Positions 52,194 through 61,642 of a stretch of 64,000 bases of DNA are shown piece by piece. Position numbers and translations under genes: made by a program. Within the stretch, counting starts at the first letter, position 1, and each line of letters opens with the position of its first letter. The DNA is taken from NCBI GenBank assembly GCA_965223405.1, contig CBDCWO010000006.1, positions 6,200,001 through 6,264,000 of the forward strand, read 5' to 3'. Below the pieces are notes generated by a model that was not told where the DNA came from, ran no database searches, and saw only the letters and a list, made by a program, of their open reading frames with translations. The stretch comes from CBDCWO01 sp965223405. Its GTDB lineage: Bacteria > Bacteroidota > Bacteroidia > Chitinophagales > Saprospiraceae.

Positions 52194-54257
52194 TCAATAT
52201 TCCATTTTCCGTCTAATTTCTTTAAAACGTGGGTTATCATATAAATGTCTAAAAGAAGGATCTAAGTTGATCAAATAAGTGATCATGGGTTCCTTATTAT
52301 ATAAAGATTTCTCTAAATAAGTCAAAGTCTCATCATCAGACCCTTGTGCTGCAGCGATAATCGCTAATGGCATGTTCAAAGCTTCTCGTTCGTTTTTGTA
52401 TCTCCCTAAGAGCTGATTCAGATATTCCTCACTTTTTTGGGATTGGTTTAGGTGATAATAAACATTGGACAAGTATGCCAGATGAATAGATACATTTAGC
52501 GTATCATTTATTCGATAATTTTCAAAATGAGATATAGATTCTTCGTATTGCTGATTATGATAAAAGCTCCAAGCGAGAAAAAAATTCAGAACTGGGAGGT
52601 TGGCAATATCAACAGCTTTCTGAAACCAAGATTGAGCCTGCAGCATTTTACCTTCTTGCATATAGATTACTCCCTGATCATGGTAAATAAACAAATTTCC
52701 CGGATCAACTTTGGTGGCCAAATTGGCAATCTTTTTTGCTTTATCTATTTTCCCTGCAATTGCGTAGGTGGTCACAGCGGTGCAAATGCAATAATTGGTA
52801 GGTATTTCAGGCCAGGAATTAAGGGCCAAAGCGTGCTCTACATCTTTGATCGCATTAGCCACATTTGCATCGAAAGTGGCATTATAATTAGCTCGAACCA
52901 AATAAATATCAGAGCTCTCAGGGTCCAGTTCAATGGCTTTGTTGATAGCGACCAACGCCCTTTGACTTGCCTCATGAATGGGAATATTACCACGCCAAAA
53001 CCATCTCCAACCTTGCAATACGTAGTTCCAAGCCAATAAGGTAAATGCTTGTGCATATTCTGGATCAATCTCTACAGCTTTTTGGAGATGACCTTCTGCG
53101 TTGTCAAGGCCATCGACTGATAACTTTGCCATTTCACCTTTTGCCTTTAGGAACAATTGAAATGCCTCTCCGCTTTCCGTATTTACTTCATTTAAAGCTT
53201 GTTGCTCTTCTTTCGATAGGTCTATATCCAGAGTTGCAGCAATTTGTTTTGCAATCGATAATTGCAGTTTTGGTGCATTTTGCATCCCTTCGTTATAAGT
53301 ACCATTCCAAATAATTTTTTGGGATTTGGGTTCGATCAATTCTATTGAAAGTTTTACACTGTCACCTGTTGCACCTATCCTGGAAGAGCCTGAAACGATA
53401 TAGTTGACATCCAATTCCGCTGCCACCTCCTTATTGGGTTTTGTTCTTTTCTTATACAAAAGTGCCGTCGTGAAAGCGGTTACAGAAATTGAATTTATTT
53501 TTGCTAATTCATCAATTATTTCCTGAGTCACACCATCGGAAAAATATTCCAAGTTTTCATCTTCAGAATTAAGGTTTATAAGGGGTAAAACAGCAATGGT
53601 TTCATCAACTTGTTTCCTGCCAATAAGAGTGGATAAATACGTAATTCCAACCCCAAATATTAACAAGATGGGAATTAGAAATAGGATTCTTGTAAATGCA
53701 CTTTTCTTTCCCCCCATTTCCTTAAATTCATCCATTAAGATTTTTCCTTTGGGGACATTCAATCCTTCATTTGTAATGGCATAAACCTCGACAGGTTCTT
53801 GGACATTCTTGAAATTGTAGTTTCCTAAGGCTGTAATCTTAAGGTCCGGATTATTTTTAACATCATCCCTAACTTTTTTGGAAAGAAGTATAGAGCCAGG
53901 AAGCGCTGCTGATTCAATTCGTGAAGCAACATTGATACTATCTCCAAAAACTTTGTCTCCTTCAAAAGTAACGGTACCGCTATGAATGCCAATTCTGACC
54001 GGGATTTTAGGTTCTAAGTTAAATTCAGCTTGAATTGCCATAGCCGATCTTACCGCCAACAAAGGAATATCAAACAAGCATAAAGCACCGTCACCGTAAA
54101 AGTTTACAATGCGCCCATTAAACTCCTCGACTCTTTTTTTCATTGCGGACTGGAACTTTCTCACGGCAATCGTAGCTGTATGTTCATCTTCTTGCATCAT
54201 GGTTGTATAACCGACAATATCCGCAAATAGAATAGCTGTGAGTTTCCGATTATCCAT
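52194..54257 (-). CDS. Class III cyclase-like protein with TolB-like and TPR domains
   Basis: A 687-residue membrane protein. Residues about 5-165 form a class III nucleotide cyclase domain (AILFADIVGYTTMMQ, VNFYGDGALCLF, KVFGDSINVASRIES) with both metal Asp residues and the Asn/Arg pair. The substrate-selecting Lys before GD is Asn (VNFYGD), and the Asp before GDSIN is Lys, so base selection is unclear. One transmembrane helix lies at about 195-215. Then comes a TolB-N/FlgO-like domain (IAVLPLINLNSEDENLEYFS, ELDVNYIVSGSSRIGATGDS) and TPR repeats from about residue 340 to the end. It may be a sensor cyclase. It is inserted between purK and purE in opposite orientation. Confidence 0.85.
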   Translation of the reverse strand: MDNRKLTAILFADIVGYTTMMQEDEHTATIAVRKFQSAMKKRVEEFNGRIVNFYGDGALCLFDIPLLAVRSAMAIQAEFNLEPKIPVRIGIHSGTVTFEGDKVFGDSINVASRIESAALPGSILLSKKVRDDVKNNPDLKITALGNYNFKNVQEPVEVYAITNEGLNVPKGKILMDEFKEMGGKKSAFTRILFLIPILLIFGVGITYLSTLIGRKQVDETIAVLPLINLNSEDENLEYFSDGVTQEIIDELAKINSISVTAFTTALLYKKRTKPNKEVAAELDVNYIVSGSSRIGATGDSVKLSIELIEPKSQKIIWNGTYNEGMQNAPKLQLSIAKQIAATLDIDLSKEEQQALNEVNTESGEAFQLFLKAKGEMAKLSVDGLDNAEGHLQKAVEIDPEYAQAFTLLAWNYVLQGWRWFWRGNIPIHEASQRALVAINKAIELDPESSDIYLVRANYNATFDANVANAIKDVEHALALNSWPEIPTNYCICTAVTTYAIAGKIDKAKKIANLATKVDPGNLFIYHDQGVIYMQEGKMLQAQSWFQKAVDIANLPVLNFFLAWSFYHNQQYEESISHFENYRINDTLNVSIHLAYLSNVYYHLNQSQKSEEYLNQLLGRYKNEREALNMPLAIIAAAQGSDDETLTYLEKSLYNKEPMITYLINLDPSFRHLYDNPRFKEIRRKMEY

Positions 54258-54503
54258 GTATACCTGTATATTTATTTTATCCCTATTTTAAGGTTTTACC
54301 TTCACTATTTCGTTTTCGAACATTTCAATATTCCCACCCAAAGTGGAGAACAGTCTAAAAATAGCAATTTGCATTCATTTTTAGATTAAATTGTATCGAG
54401 CCAACCCATAAAAAATCAAGGATTAGATTAAGATAGTTACAACATGCATCACAAGAATCTGATAACTGCCATAGCGGTCTCATGACCATTCTTTCCGTGA
54501 AGT

Positions 54504-54534
54504 TTTGCAGATAACCATTTTGCAATTACCTTTA
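54504..54534 (+). promoter_or_regulatory. Candidate promoter of purE
   Basis: TTTG at 54504-54507 and TACCTTTA at 54527-54534 are separated by 19 bases; the -7 element differs from TAnnTTTG only in the last base. It lies 12 bases before the purE ATG, giving a very short leader. Confidence 0.45.
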
Positions 54535-54546
54535 CAATAAAAGCTG

Positions 54547-55047
54547 ATGGATAATCCACAAGTAAGCATTATCATGGGATCAGATTCTGACTTACCCGTG
54601 ATGCAACCCGCTGCAGAAATGCTCAAGCATTTTGGAGTTCCTTATGAAATCACTGTAATCTCTGCTCACCGCACACCGGAACGAATGTTCCAATTTGCCA
54701 AGGAAGCCCATACACGTGGTGTCAAAATAGTTATTGCAGGAGCCGGGGGAGCAGCGCACCTCCCTGGTATGGTAGCATCTATTACTCCCCTACCTGTAAT
54801 CGGTGTGCCGGTGAAGTCGTCGAATAGCATTGACGGCTGGGACTCTATCTTATCCATCCTCCAAATGCCAAATGGTATACCGGTGGCTACTGTTGCCCTA
54901 AATGCTGCTAAAAATGCAGGACTTCTGGCTATCAGAATGTTGTCAATCGGCGATACGAATTATCGACAAAAAATGCAGGATTATCAAAGGGAATTAGAAG
55001 AAATTGTACTTGAAAAAGCAAAGAATGTGGAGGAGAGCTTCAGCTAA
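54547..55047 (+). CDS. purE: N5-carboxyaminoimidazole ribonucleotide mutase
   Basis: A 166-residue class I PurE that moves the carboxyl group of N5-CAIR to C4. Family residues are all visible: IIMGSDSDLPVMQPAAEML, VISAHRTPERMFQFAKEAH, IAGAGGAAHLPGMVAS, PVIGVPVKS and the active-site loop around SIDGWDSILSILQMPNGIPV. Presence of purK at 50844 fits the two-step bacterial route. Confidence 0.97.
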   Translation: MDNPQVSIIMGSDSDLPVMQPAAEMLKHFGVPYEITVISAHRTPERMFQFAKEAHTRGVKIVIAGAGGAAHLPGMVASITPLPVIGVPVKSSNSIDGWDSILSILQMPNGIPVATVALNAAKNAGLLAIRMLSIGDTNYRQKMQDYQRELEEIVLEKAKNVEESFS

Positions 55048-55159
55048 TTGAGCTTAGTAGAATGATTTTTAACGAACCGCTACTTATAGAAACTCCTCAA
55101 CATTTCATTCAGGTTTATTCAGACCCATCCACACTACGGACTCTCAAAAAATATTCTAC

Positions 55160-56590
55160 TTACTCAATGATCATGTCAAACTCCACTCTTCGATTTAATG
55201 CTCTACCTTGCTGAGTATTGTTATCAGCTATTGGCTGTGAAGGTCCGAATCCTTCGTAAGCCATTCGGGATTGTGGAATTCCTTTATTAATCAAATAGTT
55301 ATAACAAGCTTTGGCTCTTTTTTCAGACAGAACCCGATTGATTGACAGACTGCCCGTATTGTCAGTATGACCGGATATCTTTAAATCATAACCCGGATAT
55401 TTTTTCATCAAATCTGCAATCTGTGTCAGGATGGAAAACGATTCCGCTTTCAGGATCGCCTTGTTGTGATCAAATTTTACATCCCGCATAGCTATTCTCA
55501 AAAGTTCCCTTTCTTCAGAATTCAGTTCCGGACATCCCTTATTGGCCCGGGTACCCGCCAACTTGGGGCATCTATCCTCGCTGTCGTCTAATCCGTCGTT
55601 ATCGGTATCCGGACATCCATTAGGTTGTGGTCCTGGAGTGTCCGGGCATTTATCATGTTTATCAGCGATTCCATCACCATCTTTATCCGGACACCCTCGA
55701 CTGGCGACGGGTCCTGGTTGATCCGGGCATTCATCGGCTTCATCTATAACTCCATCATTATCGGCATCCTTACCCGGACATCCCCGATTGGCAACCAAAC
55801 CTGGCAAATTTGGGCATTCATCGTTTTTGTCTGATACCCCGTCACCATCCGAATCGGGACATCCATTCATCAATTTGAGACCAGCGATGCTAGGGCATTC
55901 ATCTCTCGAGTCTTCCACACCGTCTCCATCCGTATCCGGACATCCGTTAAAAACCTTCAAACCGGGTTTCTGTGGACATACATCGATGTCGTCAGGAACT
56001 CCGTCTCCATCCGAATCCTTGGTAGATGAATTGGCTCCCACTTTTTGGTTCACCGACTTTCCCTTGTCCAAATAATGTTTCCAACCAAGTGAAAACTGAA
56101 TATTATCCCGTTGTTCAGCCAAAGAAACACGGTATTCTGCATTCAAGTTAATAAAAGAGCCAGAGGCGATTCTTAAGTCCACACCCAGTCCTACCGGGAT
56201 CTGAATATTAAATTCATCAAGATTTTCAGATACGGCACCAATTCCTGCTAAGGCGTAAGGTATTACCCTTTTCGTCTCTAAAAATCTATAATGTGCTTGT
56301 AAATCCAATTCTCCGAACGTACGATTTTTGGAATCCAACTCCTCCACCAGTTTCACAACTCCCAATCGAACCGGAACATATAACTCCAGTTTATCCATCA
56401 AATATCTGTGGTATCCAATCTCGAAACCGCTATTATAGTTTTTAAAATCACCAAAATTACCCGCACTTGGGCTTTTATAATCTATGAATAACCGCTTAAA
56501 AGATAATCCATTGATAGGGGTCCCAACCTGAGCTTGTATACCCAAACCAATGCCAAGACTTATTATGATTGTCAAGTATAATTTATTCAT
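55160..56590 (-). CDS. OmpA-family outer-membrane protein with TSP type-3 repeats
   Basis: A 476-residue protein: signal peptide to about residue 20 (GIQAQ), an N-terminal beta-barrel of about 160 residues (FIDYKSPSAGNFGDF, LQAHYRFLETKRVIPYALAG, ASGSFINLNAEYRVSLAE), a calcium-binding block of about six thrombospondin type-3 repeats at about 190-345 (DSDGDGVPDDIDVCPQKPG, DTDGDGVEDSRDECPSIAG and similar), and a C-terminal OmpA domain (DLKISGHTDNTGSLSINRVL, RRVEFDMIIE) that binds peptidoglycan. It anchors outer membrane to cell wall. A possible -7 element (TAAATTTG on the minus strand) is at 56609-56616. Confidence 0.92.
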   Translation of the reverse strand: MNKLYLTIIISLGIGLGIQAQVGTPINGLSFKRLFIDYKSPSAGNFGDFKNYNSGFEIGYHRYLMDKLELYVPVRLGVVKLVEELDSKNRTFGELDLQAHYRFLETKRVIPYALAGIGAVSENLDEFNIQIPVGLGVDLRIASGSFINLNAEYRVSLAEQRDNIQFSLGWKHYLDKGKSVNQKVGANSSTKDSDGDGVPDDIDVCPQKPGLKVFNGCPDTDGDGVEDSRDECPSIAGLKLMNGCPDSDGDGVSDKNDECPNLPGLVANRGCPGKDADNDGVIDEADECPDQPGPVASRGCPDKDGDGIADKHDKCPDTPGPQPNGCPDTDNDGLDDSEDRCPKLAGTRANKGCPELNSEERELLRIAMRDVKFDHNKAILKAESFSILTQIADLMKKYPGYDLKISGHTDNTGSLSINRVLSEKRAKACYNYLINKGIPQSRMAYEGFGPSQPIADNNTQQGRALNRRVEFDMIIE

Positions 56591-57279
56591 TATCGAAGAT
56601 TGTGTCTACAAATTTATAATTTTCCCCGGTTTAATCTAATATATTACAAAAAAATATAAACTGTAACAGTTACAAAATAAAAGAACTAGTGCTTTAAGTA
56701 CAAATAATTGTAGAGTAAAACGAAGCAGATTTTTTCCAACATCAAGGTCTGTGAAAAAAGTTCGATTATTCGATATTAAAAGCTTGCTAACGGTTCTCTA
56801 AAAAGAATTCTTTTAATCCATCAAAAAGGTTCATTTAAGCACTTAATGCTGAAACTTTACCAACATGTTGTCTAAAGTTGACTGATTCACCTCCGGATCT
56901 TTCCCGCGAAGATGTTTCTTCATTTGGTAAAATCCAGTATCTTAACATAACGTAAATCACTTTTCGAAATTATCCTGTAATCCATACTACTTTTACCCAT
57001 ATTTCAATCAAAGTTTACATTGAACCTGGGCTCAATAGAGCTAGCCCGCATAATTCGCTGTAAATCAACACTACAAGTTTTTACATATCTCGATTTGTAT
57101 TTAAAAAAATTCGTGATTATTGGTTTTTGACTTTTTCCTTAGATGCCTCACCTCCTTAAAGTCTTAAACGGATACTTGCACCAGAGCTTTTCGAGTCGAA
57201 GCTCGGGTAGCTGCTTCACCACTATATCGGAGCTCGGGTTGAAAGTGAATCATTTGCCACAAAAGCGGTTGTGCGATGG
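56591..57279. other. Intergenic region, no supported gene
   Basis: About 690 bases between the OmpA gene start and the asparaginase stop. It includes the OmpA upstream region with a perfect short inverted repeat GTAACAGTTAC (56663-56673). The part near 57150-57270 is less AT-rich and contains a GAGCTT/AAGCTC hairpin and two similar gagctcggg/aagctcggg stretches. On the minus strand a 29-codon frame (MIHFQPELRYSGEAATRAST and nine more) crosses it. I cannot link it to a known family; a fragment of a mobile or decayed gene is possible. Confidence 0.3.
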
Positions 57280-57780
57280 CTATTTTTTAGGGTTTATCGG
57301 TTCAAAAAACCCGTTTTCCCGATTTTTTCTGACATTATCCCAGGAAAAGTACCGACCATTCATAGCAATATACGTTCCGGGAGGCAGAACTTGCACAAAA
57401 GCAAGTGCACTTCCCAAATTGAAAAATCCATCCGATGAAGTACCAAATGCATATGGAACTAAAGCCCCGGTAAGCACAATGGTTTTCCCTAATATGGATT
57501 CATGATGAAGATAATTTGCGGTCTCCACCATTGTATCTGTACCGTGAGTAATCAAGATCTTGTCTGCCTGACAGCGTTTACAATTATGAGAAATAATCAT
57601 TCGATCCTCTTTGGTCATATGCAAACTGTCAATCATCATAAGGGTTTTTACATCGATGTTCAGAGTAGACCTTCCCAATTCGAACATTTGCTTAAGATGA
57701 GTATCTTTAAAAAACAACTCCCCAGTCACATAATTATATTCTTTGTCGAAAGTACCACCGGTAACAAAAACTTGAATCAT
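57280..57780 (-). CDS. Stand-alone asparaginase-domain protein
   Basis: A 166-residue protein equal to the N-terminal catalytic domain of L-asparaginase. FVTGGTFDKEYN holds the nucleophile-type Thr, ILITHGTDTMVETANYL the second Thr/Asp pair, and KTIVLTGALVPYAFGTSSDG the Lys region. Full-length asparaginases have about 330 residues with a second domain; here the protein ends NGFFEPINPKK after the first. Short forms of this length are seen in Bacteroidota and gammaproteobacteria, so this is probably a genuine family and not a truncation. Whether it hydrolyses asparagine is unknown. Confidence 0.85.
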   Translation of the reverse strand: MIQVFVTGGTFDKEYNYVTGELFFKDTHLKQMFELGRSTLNIDVKTLMMIDSLHMTKEDRMIISHNCKRCQADKILITHGTDTMVETANYLHHESILGKTIVLTGALVPYAFGTSSDGFFNLGSALAFVQVLPPGTYIAMNGRYFSWDNVRKNRENGFFEPINPKK

Positions 57781-57791
57781 GATCTGGATTT

Positions 57792-57837
57792 AAAAAAGAA
57801 GGCAGGAAAGAATAAATTTTTTATAATTTCCTGCCTT
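57792..57837 (-). terminator. Rho-independent terminator of the lipoprotein gene
   Basis: AAGGCAGGAAA (57799-57809) pairs perfectly with TTTCCTGCCTT (57827-57837) over a 17-base loop. On the minus strand the 11-bp stem is followed by a U-rich tract from the A-run at 57792-57798. It sits 35 bases downstream of the lipoprotein stop and just before the asparaginase start, so it separates the two genes. Confidence 0.8.
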
Positions 57838-57871
57838 AAGCGTGTTATCCTAATACAAAGATAAGAATATC

Positions 57872-58636
57872 TTACTCTATCATAAATATTTCATCAGATA
57901 ATCCTTGATTGAATATGACTTCTTTTACATCAAATTGTAATGCCATTGGCATCGCTCCACTCATGGTCATCGAATGAGGGACTTTTATTCCATCGACTTC
58001 TTTATAATCCGCAAATTCCATGACGATTTCTCGTTCCATTCCCTGTACTTCTGCTTTAGTTTTGGTCTTGACTTTAAATCCACTTGATGTATCGTAATAC
58101 TCAGTCATTTTTCTCCCTGAAGGGGTAGTAACAATCAGCACTTTTACCGGATTTCCCTTATATTCTTCAGGTTCTCCCAGCTCCAAAGTGTAGCCTTCAT
58201 TGGCATAATCCAATTCAGGGAAAATCTTTGACTGTCCTTTGAAGTTGTCCAATTGTTTTTGATCGGTAACTTCTTCACTTCCTTCCATTCCTATCAGCAT
58301 AGCCCTTTTTCCATCATATTTTTGTTCCATGACTACCATTCCCTGGGCTTCAATCATCATTTTCATCATAGTATTACCCTTTTTATAATTGGTCATAGTC
58401 ATACTACCCATACCGGTATTTGCTTCCATTATGGTCTGAACATCTTTGATCATTTTCACTTTGTCCATGCCTCCTATCGCCTGGAGATACGAATTAACGA
58501 TTTCCGCGCCTGCTGAAACAGCCCTTGTTTCCACTTTCGGCTCAGTTGGAGCACTTGTGGTAGTGGCAACTTTAGGAGAGCATGAATAAATCATACCTCC
58601 AAGGACGATGAGTGTAGCTAGTCTGATGAATTTCAT
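57872..58636 (-). CDS. Outer-membrane lipoprotein, LolA/LolB-like fold
   Basis: A 254-residue lipoprotein: signal peptide with lipobox MIYSC (Cys19), a Thr/Pro-rich linker (SPKVATTTSAPTEPKVE), then a beta-rich domain: IVNSYLQAIGGMDKVKMIKD, a half-barrel of strands (MEANTGMGSMTMTNYKKGN, MEQKYDGKRAML), GYTLELGEPEEYKGNPVKVL, RKMTEYYDTSSGFKVKTKT and FADYKEVDGIKVPHSMTMSG. This pattern is that of Bacteroidota LolA-like lipoproteins, which often occur fused or next to peptidases. The precise role is unknown. A strong terminator follows it. Confidence 0.75.
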   Translation of the reverse strand: MKFIRLATLIVLGGMIYSCSPKVATTTSAPTEPKVETRAVSAGAEIVNSYLQAIGGMDKVKMIKDVQTIMEANTGMGSMTMTNYKKGNTMMKMMIEAQGMVVMEQKYDGKRAMLIGMEGSEEVTDQKQLDNFKGQSKIFPELDYANEGYTLELGEPEEYKGNPVKVLIVTTPSGRKMTEYYDTSSGFKVKTKTKAEVQGMEREIVMEFADYKEVDGIKVPHSMTMSGAMPMALQFDVKEVIFNQGLSDEIFMIE

Positions 58637-58818
58637 AGTTTAGAATATTTTTATAGTTATTAAATTTCAGTTGCAAAGGTTGTCAATAAAACTAAGACTT
58701 CATTGGAATTAACCGGTTATTTATTCTACAAACCATAGATTATTCAAGACAGATTGGAATTTGTCGGAGGCAGGTATTTTGAAGGTATATTCTAAATAAG
58801 TGGCTAGTGCTTCAAGAT

Positions 58819-59298
58819 CTAGTTAGCCACAATTTTATCCGCACATGAAGAGGAAGCAAAGGCATCCGGCTTGGCCTTGAATACAAATCCCATCCCTAGG
58901 ATATACCCCATGGCTTCTTTTAAAGCTTCATTGGAAGGAAAATTGGGGTCGGTATTGATGTCGGCATGCACTTCCAACTCCACTCCATATTTATCCAGCA
59001 AATGACAAATGCGGTAGGCAATATCCACCGATTTGGATACCTCAGTGATCATTCGCTCTTTTAAACTCATCTCCTGGTGGATCCGTTGATTGTTAATCAG
59101 CATATACCCACCTTTCTTCTCACGCAAAAAGACGATAACCGTTGCATATTCAACAACTGTTCCTCTAACCCGGCTATCCGTACCTATACAAATTTTTAGT
59201 TTATGCCCCAATTCTTGCTCTCGCCGTATTCTAATTTCAACTTCTTCCAAAATCGGATTCTGCAAATTTTGACCATTTAGTTTACGCCAGAAACTCAT
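58819..59298 (-). CDS. YkuK/DUF458 RNase H-like protein
   Basis: A 159-residue protein of the YkuK (DUF458) family with an RNase H-like fold. LKICIGTDSRVRGTVVEYAT provides the first acidic strand, EMSLKERMITEVSKSVDIAY the conserved helix, LEVHADINTDPNFPSNEALK the second acidic motif, and MGFVFKAKPDAFASSSCADK the C-terminal signature. The conserved acids suggest nuclease activity, but none is established to my knowledge. It is divergent from the YyaL-like gene at 59446. Confidence 0.85.
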   Translation of the reverse strand: MSFWRKLNGQNLQNPILEEVEIRIRREQELGHKLKICIGTDSRVRGTVVEYATVIVFLREKKGGYMLINNQRIHQEMSLKERMITEVSKSVDIAYRICHLLDKYGVELEVHADINTDPNFPSNEALKEAMGYILGMGFVFKAKPDAFASSSCADKIVAN

Positions 59299-59363
59299 AA
59301 GTTATTAATTAAATGCCCCTAACATATTAAATATTTCTTAATTAGAAGAATTTTGTTTGAAAA

Positions 59364-59391
59364 TTGATTATTTAAAATTCTTCTACCTTTG
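59364..59391 (+). promoter_or_regulatory. Promoter of the YyaL-like gene
   Basis: TTG at 59364-59366 and TACCTTTG at 59384-59391 (perfect TAnnTTTG) are 17 bases apart. The expected start near 59398 leaves a leader of about 48 bases before the ATG at 59446. Confidence 0.55.
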
Positions 59392-59445
59392 CGTGTTAAC
59401 TTTTTTCAGGATGAATTGTTTTGATAACCATACTAAGTTCAATTA

Positions 59446-61542
59446 ATGAAATTTTTGCAGAAGATACTTATCGTCTTTACTCTAATTTCTTCATGGCAAT
59501 GTAAGACCCAAACCATGGAACATAAAGCAAATCACCTGATCAACGAATCCAGTCCTTACTTGTTACAACATGCTTACAATCCGGTAGATTGGCATCCTTG
59601 GTCCGAATCAGCACTAAACAAGGCTAAAAGTGAAGACAAACTATTAATAATAAGCATCGGCTATGCCGCATGTCACTGGTGCCATGTGATGGAACATGAA
59701 TCTTTTGAAGACAGTGCAGTGGCAAAAATTATGAACGACCATTTTATTCCGATCAAAGTAGATCGGGAGGAGAGACCGGATATCGACAATATTTATATGG
59801 ATGCTTGCCAATTGGCTTCCGGTAGAGCATGTGGTTGGCCACTAAATGCCTTTGCTTTACCCGACGGTAGGCCGGTATGGGCAGGAACGTATTTCCCAAA
59901 AAAGAACTGGATAAAAATCCTTGAACATTTTGTAAATCTAAAGGAATCTGATGACTCCAAACTGGAAGAATATGCTTCCCAATTGATGAATGGTATACAA
60001 AGTATGGACAAGATTTCCATCCCTACTGAAACGCAATTAGTAAGTGATCACCACCTCTTGTCCATCAACCATCAGATCCTGGGCAGGGTAGATTGGAAAA
60101 ATGGCGGCAACCTGGGTGCCCCTAAGTTTCCGCTTCCTATCCACTTTGAGTTTTTATTAACTTATGGACACCTATATCAGCAAGATAGTGCTATCCAAGC
60201 AGTGACCCAGACCTTAAATCAGATGGCCAATGGAGGCATTTACGATCAGATTGGTGGAGGTTTTGCTCGCTATTCAACAGATGCGGAGTGGAAGGTTCCC
60301 CATTTTGAAAAAATGTTATATGACAACGGACAACTCATAAGCCTTTATGCTCAGGCCTATCGCAAAACCCAAAACCCACTTTACGAAAAGGTGGTTAAGG
60401 CATCTATTGATTTTGTAAAACGTGAATTATGGGAAAGCCCCTATTTTTATGCTTCCCTGGATGCGGATAGTGAAGGCGAAGAAGGCACATTTTACGTATG
60501 GACTGATAAGGAGTTTGATGAATTACTCTCCGATGAAGTCCACCGGGATATAATGAAATCCTATTATGGTATCAAACTTAGGGGTAACTGGGAGAGTCAC
60601 AAAAATGTATTGTACATCGAAGAAGAAACCGAGCGCATTGCCCGCAGACTAAATAAGACGGTTGAGGAAATAGAAGATATTATCTCCAAATCTAATCAAA
60701 TACTATTTGCCCACCGGGCAAAAAGGGAAAGACCTGGGTTGGACGATAAGTCCCTAACATCCTGGAATGCATTGATGTCGGATGGACTTTTAAATGCTTA
60801 TGAAGCACTTGGAAACCAGGAGTATCTCGATATGGCCACTCTAAATCTTAAACATCTTACCTCTACAATGATGGAATCGGATGGAAGGTTATGGAGGAAT
60901 TATAAAGGAGGAAAAAAGTCTGTCAATGGCTTTTTGGATGACTATGCCTTTACCATTAAAGCGTTGCTAAAGACCTATGAAAATACATTTGACATAAGAT
61001 GGTTGGAGTATTCTCAAAAGTTGATCGAATATGTTTTAACCCATTTTTTTGATGAAAATACGCATCTCTTTTTTTACACTTCAGATCTGGATCCTAAACT
61101 TATTGCCCGTAAAAGAGATCTGGAAGATAAGGTGATTCCATCAGCAAACAGTACAATGGCATTCAACCTGTTTAAGCTGGGAACCCTATTGGATAATCAC
61201 CAATATCTCGAAGTATCCGATTCAATGCTGCATGTAATGTCAAATGTTATAATTCAATCCGAGTATCCGGCTTATTATTCAGGATGGAATATTATTTCTA
61301 CCCTCAAAAACATCAAACCCTACGAAATTGCAATTCTAGGTAAGAAATGTCTGCAAAAATTGGCAGCGATGAAAACAAAATATATCCCGAATGCCGTCTG
61401 GTTAGGAGGTCAGAAGGAGGAATCTCTTGCTTTGCTCAAGGACCGTCTGGTCACCGGGAAGACCATGATTTATGTATGTCAGAACAAAGTATGCAAGTTC
61501 CCGGTCGAGGTTGTAGATCAGGCGCTAAGATTAATTGAATAA
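59446..61542 (+). CDS. YyaL/DUF255 thioredoxin-domain protein
   Basis: A 698-residue protein related to YyaL and mammalian SPATA20. N-terminal signal-like segment (LIVFTLISSWQCKTQ). A thioredoxin-like DUF255 domain covers about residues 25-190: NESSPYLLQHAYNPVDWHPW, SIGYAACHWCHVMEHESF (CxxC at the CHWC) and KVDREERPDIDNIYM. An (alpha/alpha)6-barrel region follows, like N-acylglucosamine epimerases (GGIYDQIGGGFARYSTDAEW, HFEKMLYDNGQLISLYAQ, KSLTSWNALMSDGLLNAYEA). The C-terminal VCQNKVCKFPVEVVDQAL is typical. Function unsettled. It has its own promoter. Confidence 0.9.
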   Translation: MKFLQKILIVFTLISSWQCKTQTMEHKANHLINESSPYLLQHAYNPVDWHPWSESALNKAKSEDKLLIISIGYAACHWCHVMEHESFEDSAVAKIMNDHFIPIKVDREERPDIDNIYMDACQLASGRACGWPLNAFALPDGRPVWAGTYFPKKNWIKILEHFVNLKESDDSKLEEYASQLMNGIQSMDKISIPTETQLVSDHHLLSINHQILGRVDWKNGGNLGAPKFPLPIHFEFLLTYGHLYQQDSAIQAVTQTLNQMANGGIYDQIGGGFARYSTDAEWKVPHFEKMLYDNGQLISLYAQAYRKTQNPLYEKVVKASIDFVKRELWESPYFYASLDADSEGEEGTFYVWTDKEFDELLSDEVHRDIMKSYYGIKLRGNWESHKNVLYIEEETERIARRLNKTVEEIEDIISKSNQILFAHRAKRERPGLDDKSLTSWNALMSDGLLNAYEALGNQEYLDMATLNLKHLTSTMMESDGRLWRNYKGGKKSVNGFLDDYAFTIKALLKTYENTFDIRWLEYSQKLIEYVLTHFFDENTHLFFYTSDLDPKLIARKRDLEDKVIPSANSTMAFNLFKLGTLLDNHQYLEVSDSMLHVMSNVIIQSEYPAYYSGWNIISTLKNIKPYEIAILGKKCLQKLAAMKTKYIPNAVWLGGQKEESLALLKDRLVTGKTMIYVCQNKVCKFPVEVVDQALRLIE

Positions 61543-61642
61543 TAATTATTTAATTTTGCCAAATTATCAAGTTAAAAAGGAAAGAGATAATAACAAGAAA
61601 CTATTAATCACTTTATAAAGCAATTAAACTTCTTAATATTCA

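Noticed and set aside
52527..53039. 170-codon frame on the plus strand opposite the cyclase/TPR gene
   Set aside because: The minus-strand frame encodes clear TPR repeats; the opposite frame has no domain and no promoter.
57143..57505. 120-codon plus-strand frame overlapping the asparaginase-domain gene
   Set aside because: About 60 percent of it is antisense to the conserved asparaginase domain; the free N-terminal part is not recognisable.
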